Shown here: piece after piece, positions 27,316-34,604 of the stretch
Position numbering within the stretch: the stretch's first letter is position 1
Layout of the letters: every line of letters begins with the position of its first letter
NCBI GenBank assembly: GCA_016720805.1
Contig: JADKJZ010000004.1
Coordinates: 1-40,562 of the forward strand
Length of the DNA stretch: 40,562 nt
From: Gemmatimonadota bacterium
GTDB lineage: Bacteria; Gemmatimonadota; Gemmatimonadetes; Gemmatimonadales; GWC2-71-9
Reading direction: 5' to 3'
Notes under the pieces: generated by a model
What the model was told of the DNA's origin: nothing
What the model saw: only the letters and a program-made list of their open reading frames with translations
Databases searched by the model: none
Program-made: the position numbers and the translations under genes

Positions 27316-27355
27316 ACGTGGTGGCTACTTTGCAATCTGGAACGCCCCCCCCCAC

Positions 27356-27432
27356 TTGCAGGGTGACTATCTGAGACTATTATAAGTCTTATATGTCCGT
27401 TTTAAGAGTCGAAGTATCTAAATACGACTTTT
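27356..27432 (+). promoter_or_regulatory. hipBA promoter and HipB operator candidates
   Basis: An A/T-rich stretch before hipB has a promoter-like TTGCAG (27356-27361), 16 bp, TATTAT (27378-27383). GACT-N6-AGTC (27375-27388) covers the -10. A second dyad AAGAGTCG-N13-CGACTTTT (27404-27411 and 27425-27432; 7 of 8 pairs) lies 15 bp further and 27 bp before the hipB ATG. HipB dimers bind paired dyads in front of hipBA, so this is the expected autoregulatory layout. Confidence 0.6.
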
Positions 27433-27458
27433 ATGCCATATTACACACAGGTCATAGA

Positions 27459-27794
27459 ATGCACCAACTCACCCCAACCGCCACCACCCACGAGATTCTC
27501 CGCGAGGCCGGCGAGCGCCTCAAGCGCTACCGCCTCCAGCAGAACCGCACCGTCGCGGAGATTGCCAGGGAGGCGGGTGTCGCGGTCCGGACTGTCGAGC
27601 GCGCCGAAGCGGGAGAAAATCCCACCTTCGAGACCGTCGTGCGAATCCTCCGCGCCCTGGGCCGCGTCGACGCACTCGACGCCTTCCTCCCTGCACCGCT
27701 CGTCTCGCCACTGCAACTCGCGGCGATGGCCGGACGCGAACGGCAGCGCGCCGGCCGACCACGCCGCCGGAGCGGTGGACCCACCGGTGACTGA
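27459..27794 (+). CDS. hipB: HipB-like antitoxin, XRE-family DNA-binding protein
   Basis: A 111-residue protein. The start ATG at 27459 is preferred over a longer upstream reading that would include the promoter. The XRE HTH spans about 13-60: GERLKRYRLQQNRTVAEIAREAGVAVRTVERAEAGENP. A basic tail follows. As in hipBA pairs, it precedes the toxin and overlaps it by 8 bp. HipB binds HipA, inhibits it and represses the operon. Confidence 0.87.
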   Translation: MHQLTPTATTHEILREAGERLKRYRLQQNRTVAEIAREAGVAVRTVERAEAGENPTFETVVRILRALGRVDALDAFLPAPLVSPLQLAAMAGRERQRAGRPRRRSGGPTGD

Positions 27795-29109
27795 CGTGCC
27801 GCCGCGCGCGCCGCGGCGCCGTCCGGCGACGGAGTACACCGTCGCCAGCGTGCACCTCTGGGGGCAGCACGTCGGCGCCGTCGCGGAGGACCGCCTGGGC
27901 GCGGTGACCTTCGAATACACCGAGCCCTTCCGGCGCTCGGGGCTGGAGATCTCCCCCATCCACCTCCCGCTCGCGCGCGGCGGCCCCGTCGCCTTTCCCG
28001 AACTGCAGCGCGTCGAGGCCTTCGCCGGACTGCCCGGCGTGCTGGCCGACTCGCTCCCCGATGCCTTCGGCAACGCGGTCATCCGGCGCTACTTCGAGCA
28101 GGGTGGTACCCCCGCTGCCGCGCTGAGTCCGGTGCAGCGGCTCCTCTATATCGGCAGGCGCGCGATGGGCGCACTCGAGTTCACGCCGCCGCTCGATCGG
28201 CAGGCGAGTCGCGAAGCGGAAGAAGCGCTCTCGGTGGCGCAGCTCGTCGCCGAGGCTCGGCGCGTGATCGAGGGTGACCCGGCCGTGGCGGTCCCGGAAA
28301 TGATGCGTGTCGGCGCGAGTGCCGGCGGTGCGCGCGCCAAGGCGTTGATCCAGTGGAACCGCGCGCTCGGCCGAGTGAAGTCGGCCTTTGCACCCGGGGC
28401 CGCCGGCGACGAGCAGTGGTTGATCAAGTTCGACGGCGTCTCCGCCGGCCAGGGCGGCCACACGCTCGACAAGGCGTTCGCACCGGGACCGTTCGGCCGT
28501 ATCGAGTACGCCTATGCGCAGATGGCACGCGCAGCGGGCATCGAGATGTCGGAGTGCCACCTGCTGCACGAGCGCGACTTCGCCCACTTCATGACCGAGC
28601 GGTTCGATCGCGACGGGAGTGAGCGCATCCACCTGCACTCCCTCGGTGGCCTCCTTCACGCCGACTACAACATCCGGCAACTCGTCTCCTACGAAGACTA
28701 CTTCCGCACCATCCGCACCCTCGGCATGGGGCAGCCCGCCATCGACCAGGCGTTCCGGCGCATGGTGTTCAACCTCGCCGCGCGCAATCAGGACGATCAC
28801 GTCAAGAACATCGCCTTCCTGATGGGACCCGACGGCCGCTGGCGCCTCGCCCCCGCCTTCGACGTGACCTGGGCCTACGGCAGCAACTGGACGCTCACGC
28901 ACCAGATGACGATCGGCGGGAAGGACGACGACTTCACCCGCGAAGATTTGCTGGCCGCTGCGCGCGCCTTCGACGTCCCCCATGATGGTGCCGAGATCCT
29001 CGAAGAAGTCGATACCGCGCTGACGCAATGGGAGCCGGAGGCGAAGGCCACCGGGTTGAGCGCCGAGCAGGTTGGAGCGATCAGTTCGACTTTTCGGCGC
29101 TTCGCGTAG
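27787..29109 (+). CDS. hipA: HipA toxin kinase
   Basis: A 440-residue Ser/Thr kinase toxin. Seen: the N-subdomain-1 segment (GLPGVLADSLPDAFGNAVI), the autophosphorylation loop with Ser178 ahead of GGARAKA (aligned with Ser150 of E. coli HipA), Lys214 in WLIKF for ATP, catalytic Asp336 and His338 in NQDDHVKN, and the metal Asp359 in APAFDV. All key residues of the active HipA are kept. In E. coli HipA phosphorylates glutamyl-tRNA synthetase and causes persistence; the target here is not shown. GTG at 27787 overlaps hipB by 8 bp. The 3' end overlaps the convergent metallo-beta-lactamase gene by 29 bp. Confidence 0.9.
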   Translation: MTDVPPRAPRRRPATEYTVASVHLWGQHVGAVAEDRLGAVTFEYTEPFRRSGLEISPIHLPLARGGPVAFPELQRVEAFAGLPGVLADSLPDAFGNAVIRRYFEQGGTPAAALSPVQRLLYIGRRAMGALEFTPPLDRQASREAEEALSVAQLVAEARRVIEGDPAVAVPEMMRVGASAGGARAKALIQWNRALGRVKSAFAPGAAGDEQWLIKFDGVSAGQGGHTLDKAFAPGPFGRIEYAYAQMARAAGIEMSECHLLHERDFAHFMTERFDRDGSERIHLHSLGGLLHADYNIRQLVSYEDYFRTIRTLGMGQPAIDQAFRRMVFNLAARNQDDHVKNIAFLMGPDGRWRLAPAFDVTWAYGSNWTLTHQMTIGGKDDDFTREDLLAAARAFDVPHDGAEILEEVDTALTQWEPEAKATGLSAEQVGAISSTFRRFA

Positions 29110-30037
29110 CCGAGGCTGCTTCCTGCTGCTGCTTTGCCAGCGCCGCGGCAAAGCTCTCGCCGGCACCGTCGGCATACGCACGGCAAAGCGTCCGGTCGAT
29201 CATGGCGTCGGCCTGGCCCTGGTCACGTTTGGCGACGCGCTCCCAGAAGTCGACCATCCCTGGGTGCGGCGCGAGCGCGATGTCGCAGGGCAACGCCGCG
29301 ACCTTCAGAAAACTCGCCTGATAGTCCTTCACGAGATCCGGGTGCTTCGGATTGCCCACGAGTCTGTATCCTGGCGCCGAGAGCGATCCGACATCCACGA
29401 GATTGAGACAACGACCATCCTCGCACGACCTCCACGCCCAGGTCGTGTTGCCCCTGGTGTGGCCCGGCGTGAGGTGCGCGGTGAGCGTCAACTCGCCGAG
29501 GCGCAACTGCTCACCATCGCTGACCGCCCTGGCGCCCTGCACGGCAGGATAGGCGAACCGATCACCGTATTGCGGATCATCCCGGCCCCCGCGTGCCAGC
29601 AATGGAAGGTCTTCCGCCCCAGCGATAATCTCGGCGCCCGTACTGCGGGCCAATTGGGCAACGTCGCCCGCATGGTCACAGTGCGCGTGCGAGACCAGGA
29701 TCCACTTCACGTCGCGAACATTGAAGCCTGCGCTCGTGATGTTCGCCTCGATCAACGCGGCGCCACCGGGTACCCCGCCATCGATCACGACGTGGCCCGC
29801 TGGCGAGGTGATCAGAAATACGCCAAGCCCCCGCGGCCCGACATGCCAGGTGTTGCCGTAGATGCGAAACGGCGCCTGGGGGGCGGTCCACGTCGAGTCA
29901 TCGGGACAGCCATTCGTACGGGCGGCGGTCGCCGGCACGGCACTGGGCGGCGGGACATCCGGTGTGGGGGGCGGAGCATCCTGACAGGCGACGACGGCCA
30001 GGAGCACGACGGTCTCGAGTGGCAATCTGAAGCGCAC
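29081..30037 (-). CDS. Subclass B3 metallo-beta-lactamase, lipoprotein form
   Basis: A 318-residue MBL. GTG at 30037 is chosen because GAGGGG lies 5 bases before it and it begins a lipoprotein signal (LAVVAC, Cys18), where an ATG 20 codons upstream gives no leader. Metal ligands are complete for subclass B3: His117, His119, Asp121 and His122 in SHAHCDHAG, His193 in TPGHTRGNTTW, His258 in APHPG. QAPFRIYGNTWHVG and SLSAPGYRLVGNP are also typical of B3 enzymes, which hydrolyse carbapenems. Whether it acts on beta-lactams is not proven; such genes are common in environmental bacteria. It overlaps the end of hipA by 29 bp on the opposite strand. Confidence 0.9.
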   Translation of the reverse strand: MRFRLPLETVVLLAVVACQDAPPPTPDVPPPSAVPATAARTNGCPDDSTWTAPQAPFRIYGNTWHVGPRGLGVFLITSPAGHVVIDGGVPGGAALIEANITSAGFNVRDVKWILVSHAHCDHAGDVAQLARSTGAEIIAGAEDLPLLARGGRDDPQYGDRFAYPAVQGARAVSDGEQLRLGELTLTAHLTPGHTRGNTTWAWRSCEDGRCLNLVDVGSLSAPGYRLVGNPKHPDLVKDYQASFLKVAALPCDIALAPHPGMVDFWERVAKRDQGQADAMIDRTLCRAYADGAGESFAAALAKQQQEAASATRSAEKSN

Positions 30038-30117
30038 GACTTCCCCTCGGCATTGCGGTGAAGCGACTGGACGGCCGGCGACAATGATCCCCTCCATGCG
30101 CGCGGTGTCGCGAGGAG

Positions 30118-30176
30118 TCCGTCACCTGGAATCGCACCGGCCTACGGGCGCGGCAGAAAGGCTGTTTCATCGCCAC
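30118..30176. repeat. Diverged 59-bp repeat, copy A
   Basis: It aligns without gaps to 30754-30812 at 44 of 59 bases. Both copies begin TCCGTCACCTGGA and end with TTCATCG-CAC. On the minus strand both read MKQPF followed by Arg-rich sequence and QVT, so it could be a remnant of coding DNA. Copy A lies 81 bp after the metallo-beta-lactamase start and 81 bp before the cupin end. Confidence 0.65.
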
Positions 30177-30256
30177 ACTACACGGGAGCCAGGCGGCGCG
30201 TCACCTCGTGTCAGCCACCTTCTCCGCGTCCAACGCTTCTACTCGATAGAACACCT

Positions 30257-30643
30257 TCACAGCGTCGGCTGCCAGATACCCGTGACAATAGTGGCTTCTG
30301 ATTCCCCTGGCCAAGGTGGCATGGTGATGCAAATGAACTTCAAGTCGGTGTCCGCCACATTGCGGTATTGAAATCGTGTTCCGACTGGAATGTCGATTGA
30401 TGTGCCTGGCACAAGCACAGAGACGCCGCTCTCTGTGCCGTCATCTCGCCAAATTTCGCCATGTCCTTCCAACACATACCAGAATTCACTCACCGTTGCG
30501 TGGACAGCCGCTCGATTGACTTGGCGCGGAGGGACCGTGCTATGGATCATGCCGCCCCTATTGCCATTCATAAGGATGCGAACATCTGCACCCGCTGGCG
30601 ATTTCCTGTCGGACTTCTCTGGAAGCGTTATCGTCTTGTACAT
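30257..30643 (-). CDS. Cupin-domain protein
   Basis: A 128-residue single-domain cupin. The cupin box is VNRAAVHATVSEFWYVLEGHGEIWRDDG with HATVSE as the metal-binding stretch, and the second box is PVGTRFQYRNVAD (which normally carries another His, here Tyr/Arg: weak metal site). The function is unknown; many such cupins are involved in sugar or small-molecule binding. It lies alone between the two 59-bp repeats. Confidence 0.75.
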   Translation of the reverse strand: MYKTITLPEKSDRKSPAGADVRILMNGNRGGMIHSTVPPRQVNRAAVHATVSEFWYVLEGHGEIWRDDGTESGVSVLVPGTSIDIPVGTRFQYRNVADTDLKFICITMPPWPGESEATIVTGIWQPTL

Positions 30644-30753
30644 ATCTCCTCACATGCAGGTTTCCAGTCGAAGAGCACATTCAAGACGCATGGGTGACCC
30701 ACCCACTGGCTCACGAGGGGATGATGCGGGGGCGCAGGATTCGCTGTGAGGGC

Positions 30754-30812
30754 TCCGTCACCTGGACTCGTCCCGGCGTGCATCTGCTCCGGAAGGGCTG
30801 CTTCATCGGCAC
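30754..30812. repeat. Diverged 59-bp repeat, copy B
   Basis: The second copy of the 59-bp repeat described at 30118-30176, 636 bp from it in the same orientation. It is in the 290-bp gap before the membrane-protein gene that ends at 30934. Apart from this repeat no gene is seen in that gap; a 79-codon open frame there crosses the repeat and is not convincing. Confidence 0.65.
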
Positions 30813-30933
30813 GCAGCACCTGACGGCTGACCTGGTGGCTCTCGCCCAGCAGTTCAACGCGCGCCACCGAGCAACCTGCCCCGCGAGTGACGCGACCAGC
30901 GCAAAGGCCGCGACCGCCGAATCGTCAAGCTCG

Positions 30934-31563
30934 TCATTGCAGTGCAAATCGCTTGAGGCGTCGTGCCAGAAACCAGGCTGCCACGCCAATGGGAACGACG
31001 GTGACCAAGGCAAAGAGTCGTTGGAACAACCCAGCAATCGGCGAAAAGAACTGCTCGCCAACGACGCCCCTGGCGACCAGCATCAGAATCGACAAGGCAA
31101 AGTTGACCGTCAGATAGATTCGGAATGCGCCGCTGTCGGGGAGGCTTCGAGCGGCTGCGATGAGACTCAGTGACCAGACTGGAAAGCCGATCAAGAACAC
31201 CCCTTCATGCCTCGGGTCCGGGAGTGGGAAGATGCCAGCCTGGACCGTGCTCATGGCGATGCAGATCATGCCGACCGTGGTCAGCCAGGTTGGTAGTGGG
31301 CGCGTTCCCATCCGTGTGAGGCCGAACGGGAAGCCGACCGCGGCGATCCATGTCGGAATGCTGCCAACAATCCTGCCGATATTGTATACCGCGGGGCGGC
31401 TCGACACCGTAACCATACCGAGCTCGCTCGCCACCTGGCGCACGATATCGTAGTCCCTCGCAAAGAGAATCGCGATCGGTTGAATGCCGTAGTAGACGAT
31501 GGGTATCAGAATGCCCACCGCAATGGCGGGATACGTCAGTTGATCCAGTGTGTGGGTCGTCAC
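30934..31563 (-). CDS. Multi-pass membrane protein, DUF998-like
   Basis: A 209-residue protein with six predicted helices (for example YPAIAVGILIPIVYYGIQPIA, WIAAVGFPFGLTRMG, LTTVGMICIAMSTVQAGIFP, FLIGFPVWSLSLIAAARS, IYLTVNFALSILMLVARG and LVTVVPIGVAAWFLARRL). The PLPDPRHEGVF loop resembles the DUF998 family, which is otherwise uncharacterised. It stands in the lower-GC accessory stretch after the cupin. Confidence 0.65.
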   Translation of the reverse strand: MTTHTLDQLTYPAIAVGILIPIVYYGIQPIAILFARDYDIVRQVASELGMVTVSSRPAVYNIGRIVGSIPTWIAAVGFPFGLTRMGTRPLPTWLTTVGMICIAMSTVQAGIFPLPDPRHEGVFLIGFPVWSLSLIAAARSLPDSGAFRIYLTVNFALSILMLVARGVVGEQFFSPIAGLFQRLFALVTVVPIGVAAWFLARRLKRFALQ

Positions 31564-31634
31564 TGTGGAATGGCCTCGACAGCGTGGGCGCCGCGCGCGG
31601 GAGCGCGAGGTTGCGTGGGAAAGAGCTCACGGCG

Positions 31635-31653
31635 CGGGTTGCCATACAACCCG
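31635..31653 (-). terminator. Hairpin after the DUF4386 gene
   Basis: CGGGTTG-TATGG-CAACCCG on the minus strand, a perfect 7-bp stem with a 5-base loop, 17 bp past the stop at 31670. A short T run (CTCTTTCCC) follows some 15 bases later. It probably ends the four-gene operon that starts at 34471. Confidence 0.45.
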
Positions 31654-31669
31654 AACTCCAGCCGGAGCA

Positions 31670-32338
31670 TCACGGAGGGGCGCCGTGAGCCCGCACCGTC
31701 ATCCACGCCGCGGTGCCCATCTCCCCCAGCCCCGCCGGCATCCGGATCCAGCGAACAATCGCCATCTCCTGATAGCCCGGCAGCAGCAGCGTCGCCACGA
31801 AGTGGATGACGTAGCCGACGCCGCCCACCATCAGCACGACGCCCATGGCCTTCGGGAGAAACCCCGAGCGATACACCAGGTAACCGAACGGCCAGAGCCA
31901 CAGTCCCCAGAAGATCTGCGCCATCAACTGACCGTTCCGATAGCTCGAGAGCTCGGCCGACACCCCCGCTGCCATCACCTCCGGCGTGAGCGATGCGTTG
32001 CCGATGAGCGTGAGCACGTCGAGCAGGTGCACCTGGTTCAGGAACGCGATCGGTGCGCTGACCGCCGCGAGGGCGACCATCGCCACCGCGGCGCGCGGAT
32101 TCACGTGATGCAGCACGCGGTAGAGCTCCAACGGCAGCAGCAGGAAGGCGACGTTGCAGAGGTACCCGGACACGATCCCCAGGCGCCAGAGGTATTCGTT
32201 CGCCACCAGGTTCTGCACCGTCCGCGCCGGGTCACCGTCGACCAGAAGCCGCGAGGGGACGAAACCCAGGGTAAAGAGCCCGGTCACAACCACCACCAGA
32301 TAGAGCAGCCCGGCAGTGCGCGTCGACGTGCCGCTCAT
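31670..32338 (-). CDS. DUF4386 family membrane protein
   Basis: A 222-residue protein with six helices. The DUF4386 look is clear: RTAGLLYLVVVVTGLFTLGFVPS near the start, LVANEYLWRLGIVSGYLCNVAFLLLPL, and NGQLMAQIFWGLWLWPFGYLVYRSGFLPK. ATG at 32338 overlaps the end of the neighbouring gene (ATGA), once the frameshift there is corrected. Function unknown; the family is widespread in Bacteroidota and Gemmatimonadota. Confidence 0.83.
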   Translation of the reverse strand: MSGTSTRTAGLLYLVVVVTGLFTLGFVPSRLLVDGDPARTVQNLVANEYLWRLGIVSGYLCNVAFLLLPLELYRVLHHVNPRAAVAMVALAAVSAPIAFLNQVHLLDVLTLIGNASLTPEVMAAGVSAELSSYRNGQLMAQIFWGLWLWPFGYLVYRSGFLPKAMGVVLMVGGVGYVIHFVATLLLPGYQEMAIVRWIRMPAGLGEMGTAAWMTVRAHGAPP

Positions 32339-32762
32339 GCGACACGCCTCGGCCACGTCCACGCCTTCCCACGATGCTCACGGTGAGCGCCACCTCGATG
32401 ACACCGAGCAGGGGATAGAAGCTCCACGCGCCCGGCATCGTGACCAGCATGATCGCCGTGAAGACCACGCCCGCGACGATGTTCAGCCACCGACTCACTC
32501 GCGGTACCAGCACCAGCGAGAGCACGACCATCAGCGACGGGATCGCCATCATCGTCGCGGTACCCAGCAGCACCTGCTGGGTCACCGTGCCGAGTGGGCC
32601 CATGCGGCCGTCGAGAAGCTGCTGGATCTTCCCGGGCACGTACAGCCCGAAGTAGTCACCGTAGAGGTAACAGAGGGTGACGCTGACCCAGAGCACCGAC
32701 AGCAACAGCGGCCTCGGCAGCGGCATACGTTCCAGCGGGTGAACGTGCGCGGCGTCATGCAT
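32335..32762 (-). CDS. DUF6326-like membrane protein with a one-base deletion
   Basis: About 142 residues when repaired. Four helices: LLLSVLWVSVTLCYLYGDYFG, VLLGTATMMAIPSLMVVLSLVLVP, WLNIVAGVVFTAIMLV, and YPLLGVIEVALTVSIV. The frame should then give the family's usual Trp-rich end (SIV-WKAWTWPRR), but one base is missing near 32370 (GTGGGAAG where GTGTGGAAG would fit). Without the deletion the stop TGA at 32337-32335 lies exactly on the ATG of the DUF4386 gene (ATGA). In the present sequence translation runs on to 32232 in a wrong frame. Whether real or technical cannot be said. Confidence 0.7.
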
Positions 32763-32801
32763 GGCAATACTCCCGGCAAAAGTGCTGCTGCAAGGTAGTC
32801 G

Positions 32802-33467
32802 TCACTCGAAGCCGAAGCCGACGCCGACGGTCAGGTATGCCGGGGCGGTGAGCGGCTCGCCGCCCTGCGTGCGGCCGACGCCGGCACGCAGCATCAGTTC
32901 GGCAGCACCAAGCGAGGTGCCGGTCATGAGGCCGAGGCGGCCGGTACCGCCGTTGTTGAGGTACCAGCCATCCCTGGCGTCGGCGTAGTACTGATCGCGG
33001 TACTCCTGCGTGTGCGTCAGGTGGGTGATGATCGCCTTGTCGAAGCCGATCTCGCCCGCGACAAACCATCCACGCCGATACACGCCCGCCGTCGCCCCGA
33101 TGTCCGAGCCGAAGTTGACCGCGCGGAATGATGTGTTGCGCGTCCCCCGGGTGATGAACGTCGCACTCGCCACGAGGCGGAACGCCCCGCGCTGCATCAG
33201 CTGCACATCGCCGCTCAGGCGCACCCGGAAGTCGCGCAGCTCGGCGTCCCCCGCGACCACGCCCGCCTCCACGCCGAACCGTGCGGTGGCGCCGAGCAGC
33301 GAGGTGAAGCGCCCGTACCCGAGCGAGGTGATCACCGCCGGATCAATCGCCATCGTGAGGTGCAGCTGCGCGTCACCCGGCTGCAGCCGCGCGAGGTTCC
33401 ATTGCGCGGCCAGGTCGCGCGGTCCTACGCCAAGCAGCGCCAGGGCAAGCAGCATGGTGCGCGTCAC
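32802..33467 (-). CDS. Outer-membrane-like exported protein
   Basis: A 221-residue protein. The GTG start at 33467 has GGAGG 6 bases before it and overlaps the hydrolase stop (GTGA). A signal peptide (ALALLGVGPRDLAA then Gln) is followed by beta strands of the small-barrel type (LHLTMAIDPAVITSLGYGRF, RVRLSGDVQLMQRG, WFVAGEIGFDKAIITHL, and a C-terminal YLTVGVGFGFE ending in an aromatic-rich strand). A small outer-membrane barrel is likely. Alternative: periplasmic beta protein. Confidence 0.7.
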   Translation of the reverse strand: MTRTMLLALALLGVGPRDLAAQWNLARLQPGDAQLHLTMAIDPAVITSLGYGRFTSLLGATARFGVEAGVVAGDAELRDFRVRLSGDVQLMQRGAFRLVASATFITRGTRNTSFRAVNFGSDIGATAGVYRRGWFVAGEIGFDKAIITHLTHTQEYRDQYYADARDGWYLNNGGTGRLGLMTGTSLGAAELMLRAGVGRTQGGEPLTAPAYLTVGVGFGFE

Positions 33468-34471
33468 TGGGCACCTCCGCCCTGCGGTACTGCGAGGAAC
33501 GCCCGCACATGCCCCATCACCTCGGCCGTGTGCGTCCAGTGCACATCGTGGCCACCACCGTCGACAATCTTCAGCGTGGCAGTACGGTACAGCGGTCGTT
33601 GCGCCTGCTGCAGCGTCGGCCCGAGCACCTCGCTGCGCGCCCCCGCGATCAGCAGCACGCGACCCGTGAAGGCCTGCAGGTTGGCGGTGAAGTCGTAGTT
33701 GAACTTCGCGGCCCCGTCCTGGCCATCCTCCTGCAGATAGCGATTGGCAAACGCACCTTCGCGCCACGACGGCTCCGCCCCCGGACCCTGCCGCACGTTG
33801 TTGCGCGGCTGTGCCCCCTTCGCACCGATCGCCATCTGGTAATCCATGCGGACATGCTCGTCGGGGGAGAAGAACTGCGTGGTCCACGCCACATCGTTCA
33901 GCCACTCTCGCAGCAGGTTGATGTCGAAGAGCTGGCCCTTGATCCGCTCGTACATGCTCCCCGTGAGCGGGCCGGACTCGATGAACACCGCCTCCTTCAC
34001 CCGGGTCGGATGTCGATCGATGAAGGACGTCCCGAAGATGCCGCCCCACGACTGGCCGAGCAGGGTCACCTGCCGACCGGGAGCAAAGCGATCGACCAGT
34101 GCGAGGAGGTCCGCGTCATACTGGTCGATCGTCAGGAGGTCCTTGTCGTGACGCTGGGAGAGCCCCGCCCCCCGCTGGTCCCAGAAGATCATGTGGTAGT
34201 GGTCGGCCAACGAGTAGCCGTCGTAGCGCTCGGCGAGCCGGAGCAAGGAGCGGTAGTCTCCCCCGGGGCCCCCGTGCAGCACGACCATCACCGGCTTGGC
34301 CGGGTCGCCCCGGGTTTCGGCATGCAGGCGCGTGCCATTGATCGTGAGCGAGGGGAGTGAGGAGTCCTCCATCACGGTCCGGGGGACCAGATTCCCCGGA
34401 TCCGACATTGTCATGGTCTCACAGGCAGTCAGCGCCACCACGCCCGCCACGACCAACCAGCGTGCTCCCAT
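33464..34471 (-). CDS. Alpha/beta hydrolase, prolyl-aminopeptidase-like (S33), lipoprotein
   Basis: A 335-residue protein with a lipoprotein signal (VVALTAC, Cys17). Fold motifs: VVLHGGPGG (oxyanion), FWDQRGAGLSQ, nucleophile Ser141 in LLGQSWGG, and a C-terminal His in GGGHDVHW. The HGGPGG plus DQRGxGxS pair is typical of proline iminopeptidases (S33). It would cleave N-terminal residues from small peptides outside the cytoplasm, though esterase activity is possible. First gene of an overlapping run to 31670. Confidence 0.85.
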   Translation of the reverse strand: MGARWLVVAGVVALTACETMTMSDPGNLVPRTVMEDSSLPSLTINGTRLHAETRGDPAKPVMVVLHGGPGGDYRSLLRLAERYDGYSLADHYHMIFWDQRGAGLSQRHDKDLLTIDQYDADLLALVDRFAPGRQVTLLGQSWGGIFGTSFIDRHPTRVKEAVFIESGPLTGSMYERIKGQLFDINLLREWLNDVAWTTQFFSPDEHVRMDYQMAIGAKGAQPRNNVRQGPGAEPSWREGAFANRYLQEDGQDGAAKFNYDFTANLQAFTGRVLLIAGARSEVLGPTLQQAQRPLYRTATLKIVDGGGHDVHWTHTAEVMGHVRAFLAVPQGGGAQ

Positions 34472-34500
34472 CAGCTTCTCCCAGACAGAGTCATTGACCG

Positions 34501-34600
34501 GCTCGAATGGTTCGAGCGGTGTCGTGGGCTGAACATCAGATGGATGGGAGCAGGCGGCGACCGGCCCGGCCGAGCGATACGTCCGAACCGACCGGCCGGG
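34501..34600 (-). terminator. Two hairpins after the AraC gene
   Basis: CCCGGCCG pairs with CGGCCGGG (34565-34572 and 34593-34600), just 5 bp past the AraC stop, and a second hairpin GCTCGAA-TGG-TTCGAGC lies at 34501-34517, 30 bp before the next gene start. No U tract is visible, so they may act as structural boundaries or insulators more than as classical terminators. Confidence 0.4.
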
Positions 34601-34604
34601 ACGT

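Noticed and set aside
27433..29181. Long open frames around hipA (558 codons plus strand from 27433, 553 codons minus strand)
   Set aside because: The first is hipA extended backwards through hipB in another frame; the second is antisense. The GTG at 27787 fits HipA.
30100..30900. Integron attC sites
   Set aside because: GTTRRRY-like cores exist near both 59-bp repeats, but no RYYYAAC partner at the proper distance and no integrase gene is seen.
34495..34520. tRNA T-arm-like GGTTCGA
   Set aside because: No cloverleaf or CCA end; it is a simple hairpin.
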